From CAVWXT01 sp963759115 (lineage in GTDB: Bacteria; Planctomycetota; Planctomycetia; Pirellulales; Thermoguttaceae): a DNA stretch of 64,000 bases. Positions 19,307 through 28,527 of this stretch are shown here, piece by piece. A model generated the notes under the pieces. It saw nothing but the letters and a program-made list of their open reading frames with translations. It was not told the origin of the DNA and searched no databases. The first letter of the stretch is position 1; each line of letters starts with the position of its first letter. The translations under genes were made by a program, and so were the position numbers. Location: positions 930,001-994,000 of the forward strand of contig CAVWXT010000005.1 in assembly GCA_963759115.1 (NCBI GenBank), in the 5' to 3' direction.

Positions 19307-20008
19307 ATGCCCGACATCGCTTCGGTCTTCGGACGTCACGAATTCGTCATCCGCCGGCTGCACTCGTTGCTGGGGCTGATCCCGGTCGGGGCATTTTTGT
19401 TCGTCCACTTCGTCACGAACGTCAGCATCCTGGACGGTTCGGCCACGTACCAGTTGCGCGTCGACCAGATCCATAGCCTCGGCCCGATGACGCTGCTCGT
19501 CGTGGAGTGGTCGTGCATATTCTTGCCCATTCTGCTGCACGGCGTGATTGGCCTGATCATCGTGGCCCGCGGCAAACGCAATGTGTCTGCCTATCCGTAC
19601 GCGGGGAACTTTCGCTATACGCTGCAGCGTTGGACCGGCGTGATCGCCTTCGCGTTCATCCTTTGGCACGTTTTTCATACGCGCGGCTGGTTCGTGTCGC
19701 CCTGGTGGATGGAGCACGTCACCCGGCCGCTGGGCGGAGGAACGTTCGACGCCGCCCGCGCCGCGGCCACCGCAGCGGCGGCGATCCAGGCCTCGCTGCT
19801 GGTGATGGTTGCCTATGCGATCGGCACGCTGGCCTCGGTGTATCACCTGGCGAACGGCCTCTGGACGATGGGCATCACCTGGGGCGTGTGGACCAGTCCC
19901 CGTTCGCAACGCTGGGCAAACGTGCCGTGTCTTGCCATTGGCATCGGGCTGGCAGCGATGGGATTCGCGGCGTTGGTCGGCTTGTGCGTTACGACGCTTC
20001 CGCAGTAG
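19307..20008 (+). CDS. sdhC: Succinate dehydrogenase cytochrome b558 subunit
   Basis: Membrane anchor of complex II/fumarate reductase, carrying haem b and the quinone site. 233 aa with about five hydrophobic segments, starting after RRLHSLLGLIPVGAFLFVHF. Histidines at RRLHS, HGVIG, LWHVFHTRG and SVYHLANG are at positions typical for the di-haem b558 family of Bacillus and delta-proteobacteria. The gene begins the sdhCAB order characteristic of this class, with sdhA 87 bases downstream. The ribosome-binding site is weak. Confidence 0.92.
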   Translation: MPDIASVFGRHEFVIRRLHSLLGLIPVGAFLFVHFVTNVSILDGSATYQLRVDQIHSLGPMTLLVVEWSCIFLPILLHGVIGLIIVARGKRNVSAYPYAGNFRYTLQRWTGVIAFAFILWHVFHTRGWFVSPWWMEHVTRPLGGGTFDAARAAATAAAAIQASLLVMVAYAIGTLASVYHLANGLWTMGITWGVWTSPRSQRWANVPCLAIGIGLAAMGFAALVGLCVTTLPQ

Positions 20009-20095
20009 GTTATGTCTTCCACGATGGACTACATCCGTGACGAATAAGCCGCTTGCGGTTTCGCAACTTTCGGAACTGTCAGCAGGAACCCCGCA

Positions 20096-22090
20096 ATGCC
20101 TAAACGCTCGGTCATGATCATCGGCGGCGGGCTGGCGGGCATGGCGGCGGCCATGAAGCTGGCCGAACTGGAGTGCGACGTCGGCATCATGAGCCTTGCC
20201 CCCCTGAAACGTTCGCACAGTTGTTGTGCGCAGGGCGGCATCAACAGCGTCAACAATCTCACCCGACAGCTCGGCGACAACGAATGGCAGCACTTTGAAG
20301 ATACGGTCTACGGCGGCGATTTCCTCCAGCACCAGCCGCCGGTGAAGGAAATGGCCGATTGGGCCCCGCGGATCATCGACCTCATGGACCGGCTGGGCGT
20401 GACCTTCAATCGCACGCCGGAAGGCTTTCGCGACCAGCGCCGCTTCGGCGGAACGCTCTATCAGCGGACGGCCTTTGCCGGCGCCACCACCGGCCAGCAA
20501 CTTCTCTACGCCCTCGACGAGCAGGTGCGGCGCTGGGAAGTGGCGGGCAAGATCCGCAAGTTCGAGAGTTGGGACTTCCTGGGACCCATCCTCGACCAGC
20601 ACGGCCGCTGCCGGGGATGCGTGGGCCAAGACATGGTGAGCATGCGTATCCGGGCGTTTCCTGCCGACGCCCTGATTCTGGCTACCGGCGGCTGCGGCCT
20701 GGTATTCGGGCGTTCGACCAACTCGATGGCCTGCAACGGCAGCGCGGTGAGCCGCGCGTTCCAGGCCGGCGTGCATTACGCCAACGGCGAGTTCGTGCAG
20801 GTACACCCCACGGCGATTCCCGGCGCCGACAAGCTGCGGCTGATCAGCGAGAGCGCCCGCGGCGAGGGCGGACGCCTCTGGGTCCCGCGGAAGCCGCAAG
20901 ACCCCCGCCCGCCGCAAAGCATCCCCGAGGCCGAGCGCTATTACTTTCTCGAAGAGCGATATCCGAAGTATGGCAATCTGCTGCCACGCGACATCGCCAC
21001 CCGCGAGATCTTCAAGGTGTGCCTGGAGGAAGGGTTGAGCGTCCAGGCCGATCGGATGTGCGTCTACCTCGACGTGACCCATCTGCCCCGCGAGTTGTTG
21101 GACCACAAACTGGCCGGGATATTGGACATCTACGAGCGCTTTCAGGGCGCCGACCCGCGCACGACCGCCATGAAGATCTTTCCCGCGGTCCACTACTCGA
21201 TGGGCGGACTGTGGTGCGACTACGAAGCCAACGGCAATGGCGGTCTGCGCGTCGGCTCGCCGCGGAATCAACAGACCAACGTGCCGGGGCTCTTCGCGAT
21301 TGGCGAGTGCGACTACCAGTTCCACGGCGCCAACCGCCTGGGCGCCAACTCGCTGGTGGCCTGCATCTTCAGCGGCCTGACGGTGGCCCCCGGAGTGATG
21401 AACTACATCGGGAGCCTCGCCCAGGGCGCGGCCGCCGATCAGCCCTCGTCGCTCTATGACCGTGCCGCCGCGAAGCATCTGGCCGACTACAAGGCCCTGC
21501 TGGCGCGGCCCGAGGGCGGGGCCAATCCGTATCGCCTCCACGCCGAACTCGGCAAGTTGATGACCAAGATCGCCACCGTCATACGTCACAACGCGGAACT
21601 CGACGCGGGTTACGCGAAAATCTGCGAGATGCAACAGCAGGCGCGATCCTGCCCGTTGGCCGACCGCGGCGAGTGGGCCAATCAAGACGTCGTCTTTCTG
21701 CGGGCGCTGGAGGACATGTTCCCCCTGGCCAAGACGATCGTCAAGGGCGCGAGGATGCGCGACGAATGCCGCGGCGCCCACTACAAGCCGGAGTTCGCCA
21801 TGCCCGGCGTCGACGCTACGGAGCCGGCGGAACGCCGCCGCCAGGCGGAGGCGTGGTGCCGGCAGTTCGAGGAGAACAACCGCAAGTGGCTCAAGACCAC
21901 CGTCGCCACCCTCGCGCCCGATGGCGAACCGCAGTTGAGCTACGAGGACGTCGACACCCGGCTGATCCAACCTTGGCCGCGGCTGTACGGCGTGGCCGGC
22001 GGCGAGACAATCGAAGAAGCATGGAAAGAACGCGCATTGGCCGGCGCGGCCAGTCACGGGCGAGCACCATCGGGGAGCAACCATGCCTAA
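20096..22090 (+). CDS. sdhA: Succinate dehydrogenase/fumarate reductase flavoprotein subunit
   Basis: Catalytic subunit that oxidises succinate to fumarate using covalently bound FAD. 664 aa, intact. FAD-binding IIGGGLAGMAAAMKLAELE lies at the N-terminus, and RSHSCCAQGGINSV carries the flavin-linked His. HPTAIPG and the substrate-closing HGANRLGANSLVAC block are present. It ends 8 bases inside sdhB, so translation is coupled. The large insert-free layout matches the b558-linked type, which can act as a menaquinone-dependent succinate dehydrogenase. Confidence 0.96.
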   Translation: MPKRSVMIIGGGLAGMAAAMKLAELECDVGIMSLAPLKRSHSCCAQGGINSVNNLTRQLGDNEWQHFEDTVYGGDFLQHQPPVKEMADWAPRIIDLMDRLGVTFNRTPEGFRDQRRFGGTLYQRTAFAGATTGQQLLYALDEQVRRWEVAGKIRKFESWDFLGPILDQHGRCRGCVGQDMVSMRIRAFPADALILATGGCGLVFGRSTNSMACNGSAVSRAFQAGVHYANGEFVQVHPTAIPGADKLRLISESARGEGGRLWVPRKPQDPRPPQSIPEAERYYFLEERYPKYGNLLPRDIATREIFKVCLEEGLSVQADRMCVYLDVTHLPRELLDHKLAGILDIYERFQGADPRTTAMKIFPAVHYSMGGLWCDYEANGNGGLRVGSPRNQQTNVPGLFAIGECDYQFHGANRLGANSLVACIFSGLTVAPGVMNYIGSLAQGAAADQPSSLYDRAAAKHLADYKALLARPEGGANPYRLHAELGKLMTKIATVIRHNAELDAGYAKICEMQQQARSCPLADRGEWANQDVVFLRALEDMFPLAKTIVKGARMRDECRGAHYKPEFAMPGVDATEPAERRRQAEAWCRQFEENNRKWLKTTVATLAPDGEPQLSYEDVDTRLIQPWPRLYGVAGGETIEEAWKERALAGAASHGRAPSGSNHA

Positions 22091-22928
22091 TCCATCCGTC
22101 GCGTCCGGCTCGAAATTCCAGGTCCGCGTCCTGCGGCAGGACGCGCCGGGAAAGAGCGGTTACTGGCAGCGATTCGCGCTCGCGTACGAGCCCGACATGA
22201 ACTGCATTAGCGTGTTGCAGCGGATTGCAGAGAACCCGGCCACGGTCGACGGCCGAAAGGTGTCGCCCGTGGTTTGGGAGTGTAACTGTCTGGAAGAAGT
22301 CTGCGGCGCCTGCACTATGCTCATCAACGGCCGGGTCCGCCAGGCGTGTACGGCGCTTGTGGCGCAATTGCTGCACGATCGGCCGGGCGAAATCGAGCTG
22401 CGGCCGATGACGAAGTTTCCGGTCCTCCGCGACCTGATGGTGGACCGCTCGCGGATCTTCGCCATTCTGGAAAAGATCCTGGCCTGGCTGCCGGTCGATA
22501 GCTACTATGACCTCGGGCCGGGCCCACGGCAGTCGCAGGAAACGCAGGAGATGGCCTATCTCTACAGCAAGTGCATGAGTTGCGGCTGCTGCTTGGAGGC
22601 GTGTCCCCAGTTCCTCAAGATCGAGCTTCCCTGCCAGGAGGGAGAGACCCCGGAAGCGTACAACGCCCGCCTGCGCACGGCGAACATGCGGGCCTTCATG
22701 GGCTCCCACGCCATCGCTCAGGTGGAACTGTTCAACTCGAATGCCATCGGGGCGATGACCGCCGGCGATCGACTGGATGCCTTGACGGCCGAGGGAGGCA
22801 TTCAGGTCTGCGGCAACGCCCAAAACTGCGTGAAGGTCTGCCCCAAGGGCATTCCGTTGACCACGGCGATTGCCCGCGGCGGCCGCGCCGCCACGAAGCA
22901 CCTGCTGAAGAAGTGGTTCGATCGGTAG
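22083..22928 (+). CDS. sdhB: Succinate dehydrogenase iron-sulfur subunit
   Basis: Electron-transfer subunit of complex II. 281 aa. The [2Fe-2S] ligands lie in CNCLEEVCGACTMLINGR plus a downstream Cys. The [4Fe-4S]/[3Fe-4S] ligands are in CMSCGCCLEACPQF and CGNAQNCVKVCPKGIPL. Last gene of sdhCAB, overlapping sdhA by 8 bases. A short C-terminal extension follows the last cluster (TTAIARGGRAATKHLLKKW). Confidence 0.96.
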   Translation: MPNPSVASGSKFQVRVLRQDAPGKSGYWQRFALAYEPDMNCISVLQRIAENPATVDGRKVSPVVWECNCLEEVCGACTMLINGRVRQACTALVAQLLHDRPGEIELRPMTKFPVLRDLMVDRSRIFAILEKILAWLPVDSYYDLGPGPRQSQETQEMAYLYSKCMSCGCCLEACPQFLKIELPCQEGETPEAYNARLRTANMRAFMGSHAIAQVELFNSNAIGAMTAGDRLDALTAEGGIQVCGNAQNCVKVCPKGIPLTTAIARGGRAATKHLLKKWFDR

Positions 22929-23028
22929 TGTCTGGCATCGCAGTTTCCGGCTTGGTACAATGACCGCCGCGTTGACTGTGAGGGATCTCCCGCTTCACTA
23001 CCATTCCACCATCCCAGGAGTCAAGACC

Positions 23029-24360
23029 ATGCGACAACCGAACACGGTTCTGCGGCGGTTCATCATTCGACAATGGGGGCGTTTTGCTGCCCTTTCAGGA
23101 CTCGTGGCGGCTTCGCTTCTGATGGCCCCCCTGGCGATGGCGGCGGAGCAGTCGGGCACGCTGCGGGCCGGCGTGGCCAAGACGGACATCACCCCCACCA
23201 AGCCCGTCAACATGGCAGGGTATGCCGCACGCAAAGACTTGTCTCAAGGAGTTCATGACCCGTTGTCGGCTCGGGCCGTCGCCTTCGAGCAGGACGGCAA
23301 GCGGCTGGTCCTGGTTTCGGCCGACCTCATCGGCTTTGGCGGCGGAACGGCGGATCGCTTTCGGAAGGCCATCACCGAGGCCTGCCAGCTCCAACCGTCG
23401 GATCTGTTCCTCGCGGCGATCCACACGCACGGCGGGCCGAGTCTCTCGTTGGACAGCACGAGAGGCCACGCCAACAACGTCGAGTACACCAAGGGGCTGG
23501 AAACGCAATTGGTCGAACTGGCAAAGTCGGCCCTGGGACACATGGTTCCGGTCCAAGTCGGCGTCGGCTCCGGTTCGTCTCCGATCGGCGTCAACCGTCG
23601 TGAGACCGTGCAGGGCAGGGACGGCAAACCCGCCATTACGCTCGGCCGGAATCCCTACGGACCGACCGACAAAGAGGTGCAGGTGCTCAAGGTGACGCAG
23701 CCGGGCACGGGCGATCTTATCGCCGTGGTTTTCGCGTATGCAACCCACAGCACCGCGATGGGGCAGTCGAATTATCAGATCACCGGCGACGTCCACGGCA
23801 TGGCGGAGCAGTTTGTCGAGAAGTATCTCGACCGCGGCGTGATCGTCCCGGGCTTCGCCGGGGCCTCGGGCAACATCAATCCCTGGTTCCGCGTGCTGCC
23901 GAAGTTCGAAACGGCCAACGGCTGGATTCCCGAGCCTGTCTTGATGAGCACCATGCTCGGCGAGGAAGTGGTACAGACGTCGAATCGCGTTCGCCAGACC
24001 ACCACCGTGGCCCCGATCAAGACGGCCATAAAGACGGTGACCTTGCCCGGCAAAGCCCGCGCACAGGACGCGGCCAAGGAACCCGCGCCCGTGCAACTTA
24101 CGATCACGGTGGCCCGCCTGGGCGACGTCGCCATCCTGGGCCTCGGCGCCGAGGTGTTCAATGAGATCGGCCGCGCCATCAAGACTGCCTCGCCCTTCCC
24201 GAACACGATCGTGATCACGCACTGCAACGGCAGCGCGGGCTATCTGCCGACGCGGCCCAGCTACGAAGAGGGAGGCTACGAGGTGCAGAGCAGCCGCTTT
24301 GCGCCGGGGGCAGCCGAACAGGTGATCGAGGAAGCCGGGCGGATGCTGCGAGAGTTGTAA
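23029..24360 (+). CDS. Secreted neutral/alkaline ceramidase-like (N-terminal domain) protein
   Basis: Start ATG 23029 follows CAGGAG at 8 bases; upstream in-frame codons lack a signal. Residues 1-40 form a signal peptide (long basic n-region, LVAASLLMAPLAMAA). The mature start, LRAGVAKTDITPTKPVNMAG, is the hallmark of the neutral ceramidase N-terminal domain family in planctomycetes. Metal-site candidates are AAIHTHGGPS and YATHSTAMG. The protein is 443 aa and lacks the C-terminal domain of full ceramidases. Its natural substrate is unknown; it should be periplasmic or secreted. Confidence 0.83.
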   Translation: MRQPNTVLRRFIIRQWGRFAALSGLVAASLLMAPLAMAAEQSGTLRAGVAKTDITPTKPVNMAGYAARKDLSQGVHDPLSARAVAFEQDGKRLVLVSADLIGFGGGTADRFRKAITEACQLQPSDLFLAAIHTHGGPSLSLDSTRGHANNVEYTKGLETQLVELAKSALGHMVPVQVGVGSGSSPIGVNRRETVQGRDGKPAITLGRNPYGPTDKEVQVLKVTQPGTGDLIAVVFAYATHSTAMGQSNYQITGDVHGMAEQFVEKYLDRGVIVPGFAGASGNINPWFRVLPKFETANGWIPEPVLMSTMLGEEVVQTSNRVRQTTTVAPIKTAIKTVTLPGKARAQDAAKEPAPVQLTITVARLGDVAILGLGAEVFNEIGRAIKTASPFPNTIVITHCNGSAGYLPTRPSYEEGGYEVQSSRFAPGAAEQVIEEAGRMLREL

Positions 24361-24390
24361 GCGGGGGACGGTTGGCGGCAGCGCCGGCGG

Positions 24391-25341
24391 TCAGACCTTC
24401 AGCCCTTTCGTGGCGAGAATCGGCTGGAGCAGACGCCGGAGATTGCCGCCCAGGATCAGCCGTTTGACGGTCTCGGGCAAGTCGGCGCTATAGACCTTGG
24501 CCAACTGGGAGGCAAAGCTCCGGCCGCCCGCGTCGCTGCCGTAGCTGACGCGCTCGGCCCCCAGTTCGCGCACCGCCATTTCGACGAAACCGGCGGTGGG
24601 ATCCGAACCGCAGATTTCTCCCACGACGTTCTTCGCTGTGCGGATGTCGCGGATGCCGCGCTCCCAATCGGCCCCGGTGTGGGCACAAATGAAGGACGCG
24701 TCGGGGTGGCGGGCCGCCAGCACCGCCAGGTCGGCGGGAGTTGACTCGCCTGGCGGATTCCCCTTGGCGTGCCAGAAGGTGTGCTGCAAGAGCGGAGCCT
24801 TCAATTCCACGGCACGGCGAACGATCGGGTCCAACTCCGGCCGGCGGCAACTCGTGGCCACCCAGAGCTTCACGCCTACCATCGGGCCATCCGCGATACA
24901 GCGGTCGATCTCGCGGAGGCTTTCCCGCGGATGCTTGGGACTGACGTAGACGAAGCCCAGGATGCACTGGGGCGCGTGGTTGATGGCCGCGAGCACCTCG
25001 CCGTTCGCCTTGTGCAGTTGGTCCGGCGAGGGATCTTCCACGAACGACGTCCCCATGCACACGACGATTCGCTCGATTCCCATCCGATCGGCGTGTTGCA
25101 GCAACCAGTCGACGCGGTCTTCGACCCCGCCGGGGCCGCTGGTGAGATGCGCGTGCCCGTCCCAGATCGTTCGATCGGCGTCCGTGGTCCCCGCGAAAGC
25201 AGGGATTTCTTCCACGCGATGCGCCACGACCATCGCCGCCGCCGCGCCGACAGTGCGGGCCAGCATCGCCCGCCGGGTGAGCCGGCCCTGCGACCGGGGC
25301 GCGGACGAAGGCCGCGTCGGCTGGTTGCCAGTTGTTTTCAT
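24391..25341 (-). CDS. Tat-exported amidohydrolase/TIM-barrel hydrolase
   Basis: A metal-dependent hydrolase of the amidohydrolase-2 type. ATG 25341 follows GGGAGCAGGA. The twin-arginine signal LTRRAMLARTVGAAAAMVVA is at residues 20-40. The metal-binding HxH is in WDGHAHLTSG; later ligands are in PLLQHTFWHAKG and FICAHTGADWE, and the final Asp in VSYGSDAGG. About 316 aa. Between signal and mature domain the protein reads EEIPAFAGTTDAD. Its DNA is a REP-like palindrome (25178-25200, TCCCCGC-GAAA-GCAGGGA), so a repeat appears to have been inserted in frame. The reaction is unknown. Confidence 0.82.
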   Translation of the reverse strand: MKTTGNQPTRPSSAPRSQGRLTRRAMLARTVGAAAAMVVAHRVEEIPAFAGTTDADRTIWDGHAHLTSGPGGVEDRVDWLLQHADRMGIERIVVCMGTSFVEDPSPDQLHKANGEVLAAINHAPQCILGFVYVSPKHPRESLREIDRCIADGPMVGVKLWVATSCRRPELDPIVRRAVELKAPLLQHTFWHAKGNPPGESTPADLAVLAARHPDASFICAHTGADWERGIRDIRTAKNVVGEICGSDPTAGFVEMAVRELGAERVSYGSDAGGRSFASQLAKVYSADLPETVKRLILGGNLRRLLQPILATKGLKV

Positions 25342-25520
25342 GGTTCCTGCTCCCAATTTTGGGCCATCGAACGGTCCGCCGTCCCTTGCCAACTCGCCCG
25401 ATGGCCGGTGATCTTGGCAAATCTTCCCCGATTCTACGTTCATGCCGCCTTGAAAGCCAGCCTGCTTGATCCAAATCAAGGCTTCACAGTCCGTGTCGCC
25501 GTATAATGAGTCAGAGCCTC

Positions 25521-25572
25521 GTAGAACGGAATTCATTCCGTTCCCTTCGAGCGGATTGAAATCCGCTTTACG
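25521..25572. repeat. Double-hairpin palindromic repeat upstream of a ferredoxin gene
   Basis: Two adjacent hairpins: AACGGAATTCATTCCGTT (25524-25541) and AGCGGATTGAAATCCGCT (25550-25567), bounded by GTAGA and TTTACG. A TATAAT at 25502-25507 lies just upstream, so the repeat probably sits in the leader of the ferredoxin mRNA. Confidence 0.6.
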
Positions 25573-25598
25573 CGAAGAAAGACAGGACAGGATCGACG

Positions 25599-26351
25599 AT
25601 GGACACAATGACACGCCGAAAGGTAGTCGAGATCGACCAAGAAAAGTGCGACGGTTGCGGGCAATGCGTACAGGCTTGCGCCGAAGGGGCCATCCAGATC
25701 GTCGGCGGCAAGGCCCGGCTCGTTTCCGACGTGTATTGCGACGGCCTAGGTGCTTGCCTGGGCGAGTGCCCCCGCGACGCCATCACGATCATCGAGCGCG
25801 AAGCCGAGCCGTTCGACGAGGCGGCCGTGCATGCCCGTCACGCGCCCGGCCCAAGCCATGCGGATCATCCGCCGGCAGCCTGCGGATGTCCCGGCGCGGT
25901 GGTGCAAGAGTTGCGGCTGAACATGCTGCCGGTCGGCGTCAGCCCCACGTCGCACGAATCAAAGGAACCGGCTGCTGCCGGCGGGACCCCTGCGCTCAGC
26001 CATTGGCCGATCCAATTGCACCTGGTTCCGCCCACGGCGCCGTTTCTCCGCAATGCGGAGCTGTTTCTGGTGGCCGATTGCGTGCCCTTTGCCTGCGGCG
26101 AGTTCCACGGCCACATTCTCCGCCGCCGCCCGATCGTGATCGGCTGTCCCAAGCTGGACGACGGCGGGGCGTACGTGCAGAAGTTGGCCGACATCTTCCG
26201 TCAGAGTGCCCTCAAGAGCCTCACGGTGGTCCACATGGAGGTGCCGTGCTGCACGAACCTGGTGCGAATCGCCGCTGAGGCGGTTCGGCTGTCCGGCGTT
26301 GCAGTTCCGGTGACAGAGATTACGATTGCCAGGAACGGCCAGATACTGTAG
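25599..26351 (+). CDS. Double [4Fe-4S] ferredoxin-domain protein with a Cys-rich C-terminal domain
   Basis: A cytoplasmic electron carrier or sensor of about 250 aa. Two cluster sites at the N-terminus: CDGCGQCVQACAEGAI (about residues 16-31) and CDGLGACLGECPRDAI (about 47-62). A low-complexity linker contains SHESKEPAAAGGTPALS, whose DNA carries a CCGGC-TGCT-GCCGG palindrome and looks repeat-derived. The C-terminal domain has Cys at CVPFACGEFHG, IGCPKLDD and VPCCTNL, which could hold a further metal centre. The TAG stop lies at the first bases of a palindromic repeat (26348-26406). No partner oxidoreductase is adjacent. Confidence 0.82.
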   Translation: MDTMTRRKVVEIDQEKCDGCGQCVQACAEGAIQIVGGKARLVSDVYCDGLGACLGECPRDAITIIEREAEPFDEAAVHARHAPGPSHADHPPAACGCPGAVVQELRLNMLPVGVSPTSHESKEPAAAGGTPALSHWPIQLHLVPPTAPFLRNAELFLVADCVPFACGEFHGHILRRRPIVIGCPKLDDGGAYVQKLADIFRQSALKSLTVVHMEVPCCTNLVRIAAEAVRLSGVAVPVTEITIARNGQIL

Positions 26352-26406
26352 GGCGGGCACTGCCCGCCACAATACGCGACGATTCGGTGGGCGATGCCCG
26401 CCCTAC
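26348..26406. repeat. 59-bp double-hairpin palindromic repeat overlapping a stop codon
   Basis: Outer inverted repeat GTAGGGCGGGCA (26348-26359) and its exact reverse complement ending at 26406. Two inner hairpins, GGCGGGCACTGCCCGCC and GTGGGCGATGCCCGCCC, are present. The ferredoxin stop TAG is formed by the left edge. It lies between convergent genes and could act as a bidirectional terminator. Confidence 0.75.
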
Positions 26407-26413
26407 GCATTGC

Positions 26414-27493
26414 TCACGGCCTCGGCCCGTACACGACTTGCCGCACGGCCTTCAAGTACGCGCCTCGGGATCGCCCTTGGTGGGCGCGATGTAGCCCCCT
26501 TCGCCAAACTCGTTCCAGGCGTAGATCATCACGATCCGTTCGGCCGTGGTCTGGTCCGGGTGCTGGTCCATCCACTGGATGGCCAACTCAAGAGCCGTGG
26601 CGAACTGGCTCGGCGTGCGGTCGGGGTAGTACCAGCCGGGCTTCTGCCCCAGCCCGCGTTCTCCCTCCCAGGGCCGTTTGTCCCAACCGGCGGTCAAGGT
26701 GGGGATGTGCGGAATCTCCCGACTGCCGTGCCGTACCTTCTGATGCGCCTCGACCAGTTCGGCGTATTTGTGGGCCTCGGGCGTGGCGATGTAACCCGGC
26801 ACGATGTTGTAGTACGTCGTGTGCGTAATGCCGACCTTCGTTCCACCGCCACCGCAACCGGCGATGGCCACGCCCGGCAGCCCGGCATTGTGGGCCGCCG
26901 CCTGAAGTTGTGCCAAGCCTTCCTTGGCTCGCGTTAGCCGGATTGAAGAGGATCGCCAGCGGCTTGCCGTCCACCGTGACGTGCTGCGGGTGTTTGAAGT
27001 AGGGCAACCATTTCTCCGCGGCCGTTTTCCAGGCGTCCGCGTCCTCCAACAGGAAGCCCTCGTGGTTGGCTACCAACAGGCAGAACTTCACGCGATGGTT
27101 GTTCTTCGCCTTCAGGTACAGATTCAGGCTGGTGTGCAGCGGCTGATTTTCCAGCTTCTTCGGGTCCTTGCTCCAATACCAGCAGAAGGCGAAGAAGCCC
27201 ACGCCGTGGTCGGCGGCCAGGTCGATCTGCCGCTCCATGATTTCCAATTGATCGTCGCGCCAACCCCAAACCGGCTCGCGGTCGGCAAACTCGTCGACCA
27301 ACCGCCTCGTCAAGTGCGTGGGCGGGTTGAGCCTAGTCCAGGCGGGGTCGTCCTGCCATCGCCGGCTGCTGCCCGCCCAGCCGTCGAAGTAATAGGCGCC
27401 GATCATGGCGCGGGGCTTGCCGGGCGCCGCGCCATCCGCCACGCAGTGAGAGACCAGAATCATCAGCACGGCCAGAAAAAGAATGTTCTTCAT
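26414..27493 (-). CDS. Secreted WbsX/GH99-like glycoside hydrolase (two frameshifts)
   Basis: A TIM-barrel glycan-active protein of the WbsX/GH99-like family. ATG 27493 begins a signal peptide (KNILFLAVLMILVSHCVADG). Family marks: GAYYFDGWAGSS, the FFAFCWYWSKDP strand, VDGKPLAILFNPA, and the acid/base region IVMIYAWNEFGEGGYIAPT near the end. The frame breaks near 26930, where NPANAS gives way to the AQLQAAAHNAGLPG frame. It breaks again at about 26463: the normal end AYLKAVRQVVYGPRP with stop at 26414-26416 is in a third frame. About 360 aa when restored. It probably acts on polysaccharide outside the cytoplasm. Confidence 0.78.
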
Positions 27494-27529
27494 GGGCGGC
27501 TCCCATTCCGTAAAGTGTAGCGTGTGATG

Positions 27530-28446
27530 TTATCGGCCCCGGTTCAGCCGGCTGCGCTGGTTGAGGTAGTCGACCAGGACCTCGCCCATGTCGCGGCTGG
27601 TGTCGACCAGCACCCGCTCGATGCGGTTCCGCTGGCAGATCGTCTCCAGGCCGCTCGTTGAACCGCTGCACGGCGCGCAAGATAGTCGCGGCGGATCTGG
27701 TCGGGCTGCGCGTCAGCAGCTCCTCGGGCATCTCCAGCCCGACGAACTTCGTCATCCGCTCGAACTCGAAGTGCAGCTCGTCGTGGTGCATGATCTGGAA
27801 GAGCACCACCTCGTGGCGGCGGTAGCGCATCTGCTGCAGGGCCGGCTTCCAGCGGCCGCAGGTCGGTGAAGAAGTCGCTGAAGATCATCACGATCTCGCG
27901 GCGCCGCATGCGGCCGGTCAGCTCGGTCAGGCACTCGGCCATCCGCGTCTTGTCGACCGGCTCGGATCTGGTCGAGCAGCTCGGTCATGCGGACGATCTG
28001 GGCCATGGAGTTGCTCGGCGGCACGAGGCCGCGGATCTGCTCGTCGAACGTGGCCAGCGACACCTTGTCGCTCTGGCGGACGACGGCGTAGCCCAGCGCG
28101 GCGATCATCTGCGCGGCGTAGCCGAGCTTCTGCTGCGGCCCTTCGCCGTAGCGCATCGAGGCGCTGATGTCCAGGAGGAAATGGCAGACGAAGTTCGTCT
28201 CCATCTCGTACTGCTTGACGAAGTAGCGGTCGCGGGTGAAGTAGACCCGCCAGTCGATGTGCTTGGGGTCGTCGCCCCAGACGTACTCGCGGTGGCCGGC
28301 GAACTCCACGGCGAAACCGGCCAGGGGCGACTTGTGCGCGCCGGCCAGGTTGCCCAGCACCAGGCCGCGCGGCTCGATCCGGCGGCCGGTCAGACGCGGC
28401 CGAGCACGTCGGGATTCAGGTAGCGGGAAAGAATCGTTTTCGCCAT
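27530..28446 (-). CDS. DUF58-domain protein, partner of MoxR (several frameshifts)
   Basis: DUF58 proteins accompany MoxR ATPases and are thought to be their clients or adaptors. ATG 28446 opens MAKTILSRYLNPDVL; the frame then shifts near 28395. The hallmark GHREYVWGDDPKHIDWRVYF and the VWA-like LLDISASMRYGEG are clear. Later frames supply RREIVMIFSDFFTDL, the YRRHEVVLFQIMHHDELHF block and a C-terminus ending VDYLNQRSRLNRGR with stop at 27530. At least four single-base shifts lie in 0.9 kb. One near 27650 is an extra C in ERPGDDL versus ERLETICQRN. The spacing and conservation suggest errors in a poorly resolved stretch. Last gene of the MoxR operon. Confidence 0.82.
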
Positions 28447-28465
28447 GACGCCGTCCTCGCGGGAG

Positions 28466-28492
28466 TGGCCGCCGTACCGGCGGCCGCTAAAC
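28466..28492. repeat. REP-type palindrome between moxR and the DUF58 gene
   Basis: The core GGCCGCCGTACCGGCGGCC followed by GCTAAAC. The same unit, one base different and in the opposite orientation, is at 38657-38682, at the other end of this operon. It could form a strong hairpin in the mRNA between moxR and the DUF58 gene. Confidence 0.75.
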
Positions 28493-28527
28493 TGTTTGCA
28501 CTCTCGACTCCATCTGCTCTCCCCTCC

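Noticed and set aside
19247..22084. 945-codon open frame on the minus strand opposite sdhA
   Set aside because: It lies entirely opposite well-conserved sdhC/sdhA, is rich in Arg, Ala, Gly and His, and has no domain. It is a product of high-GC third-position bias.
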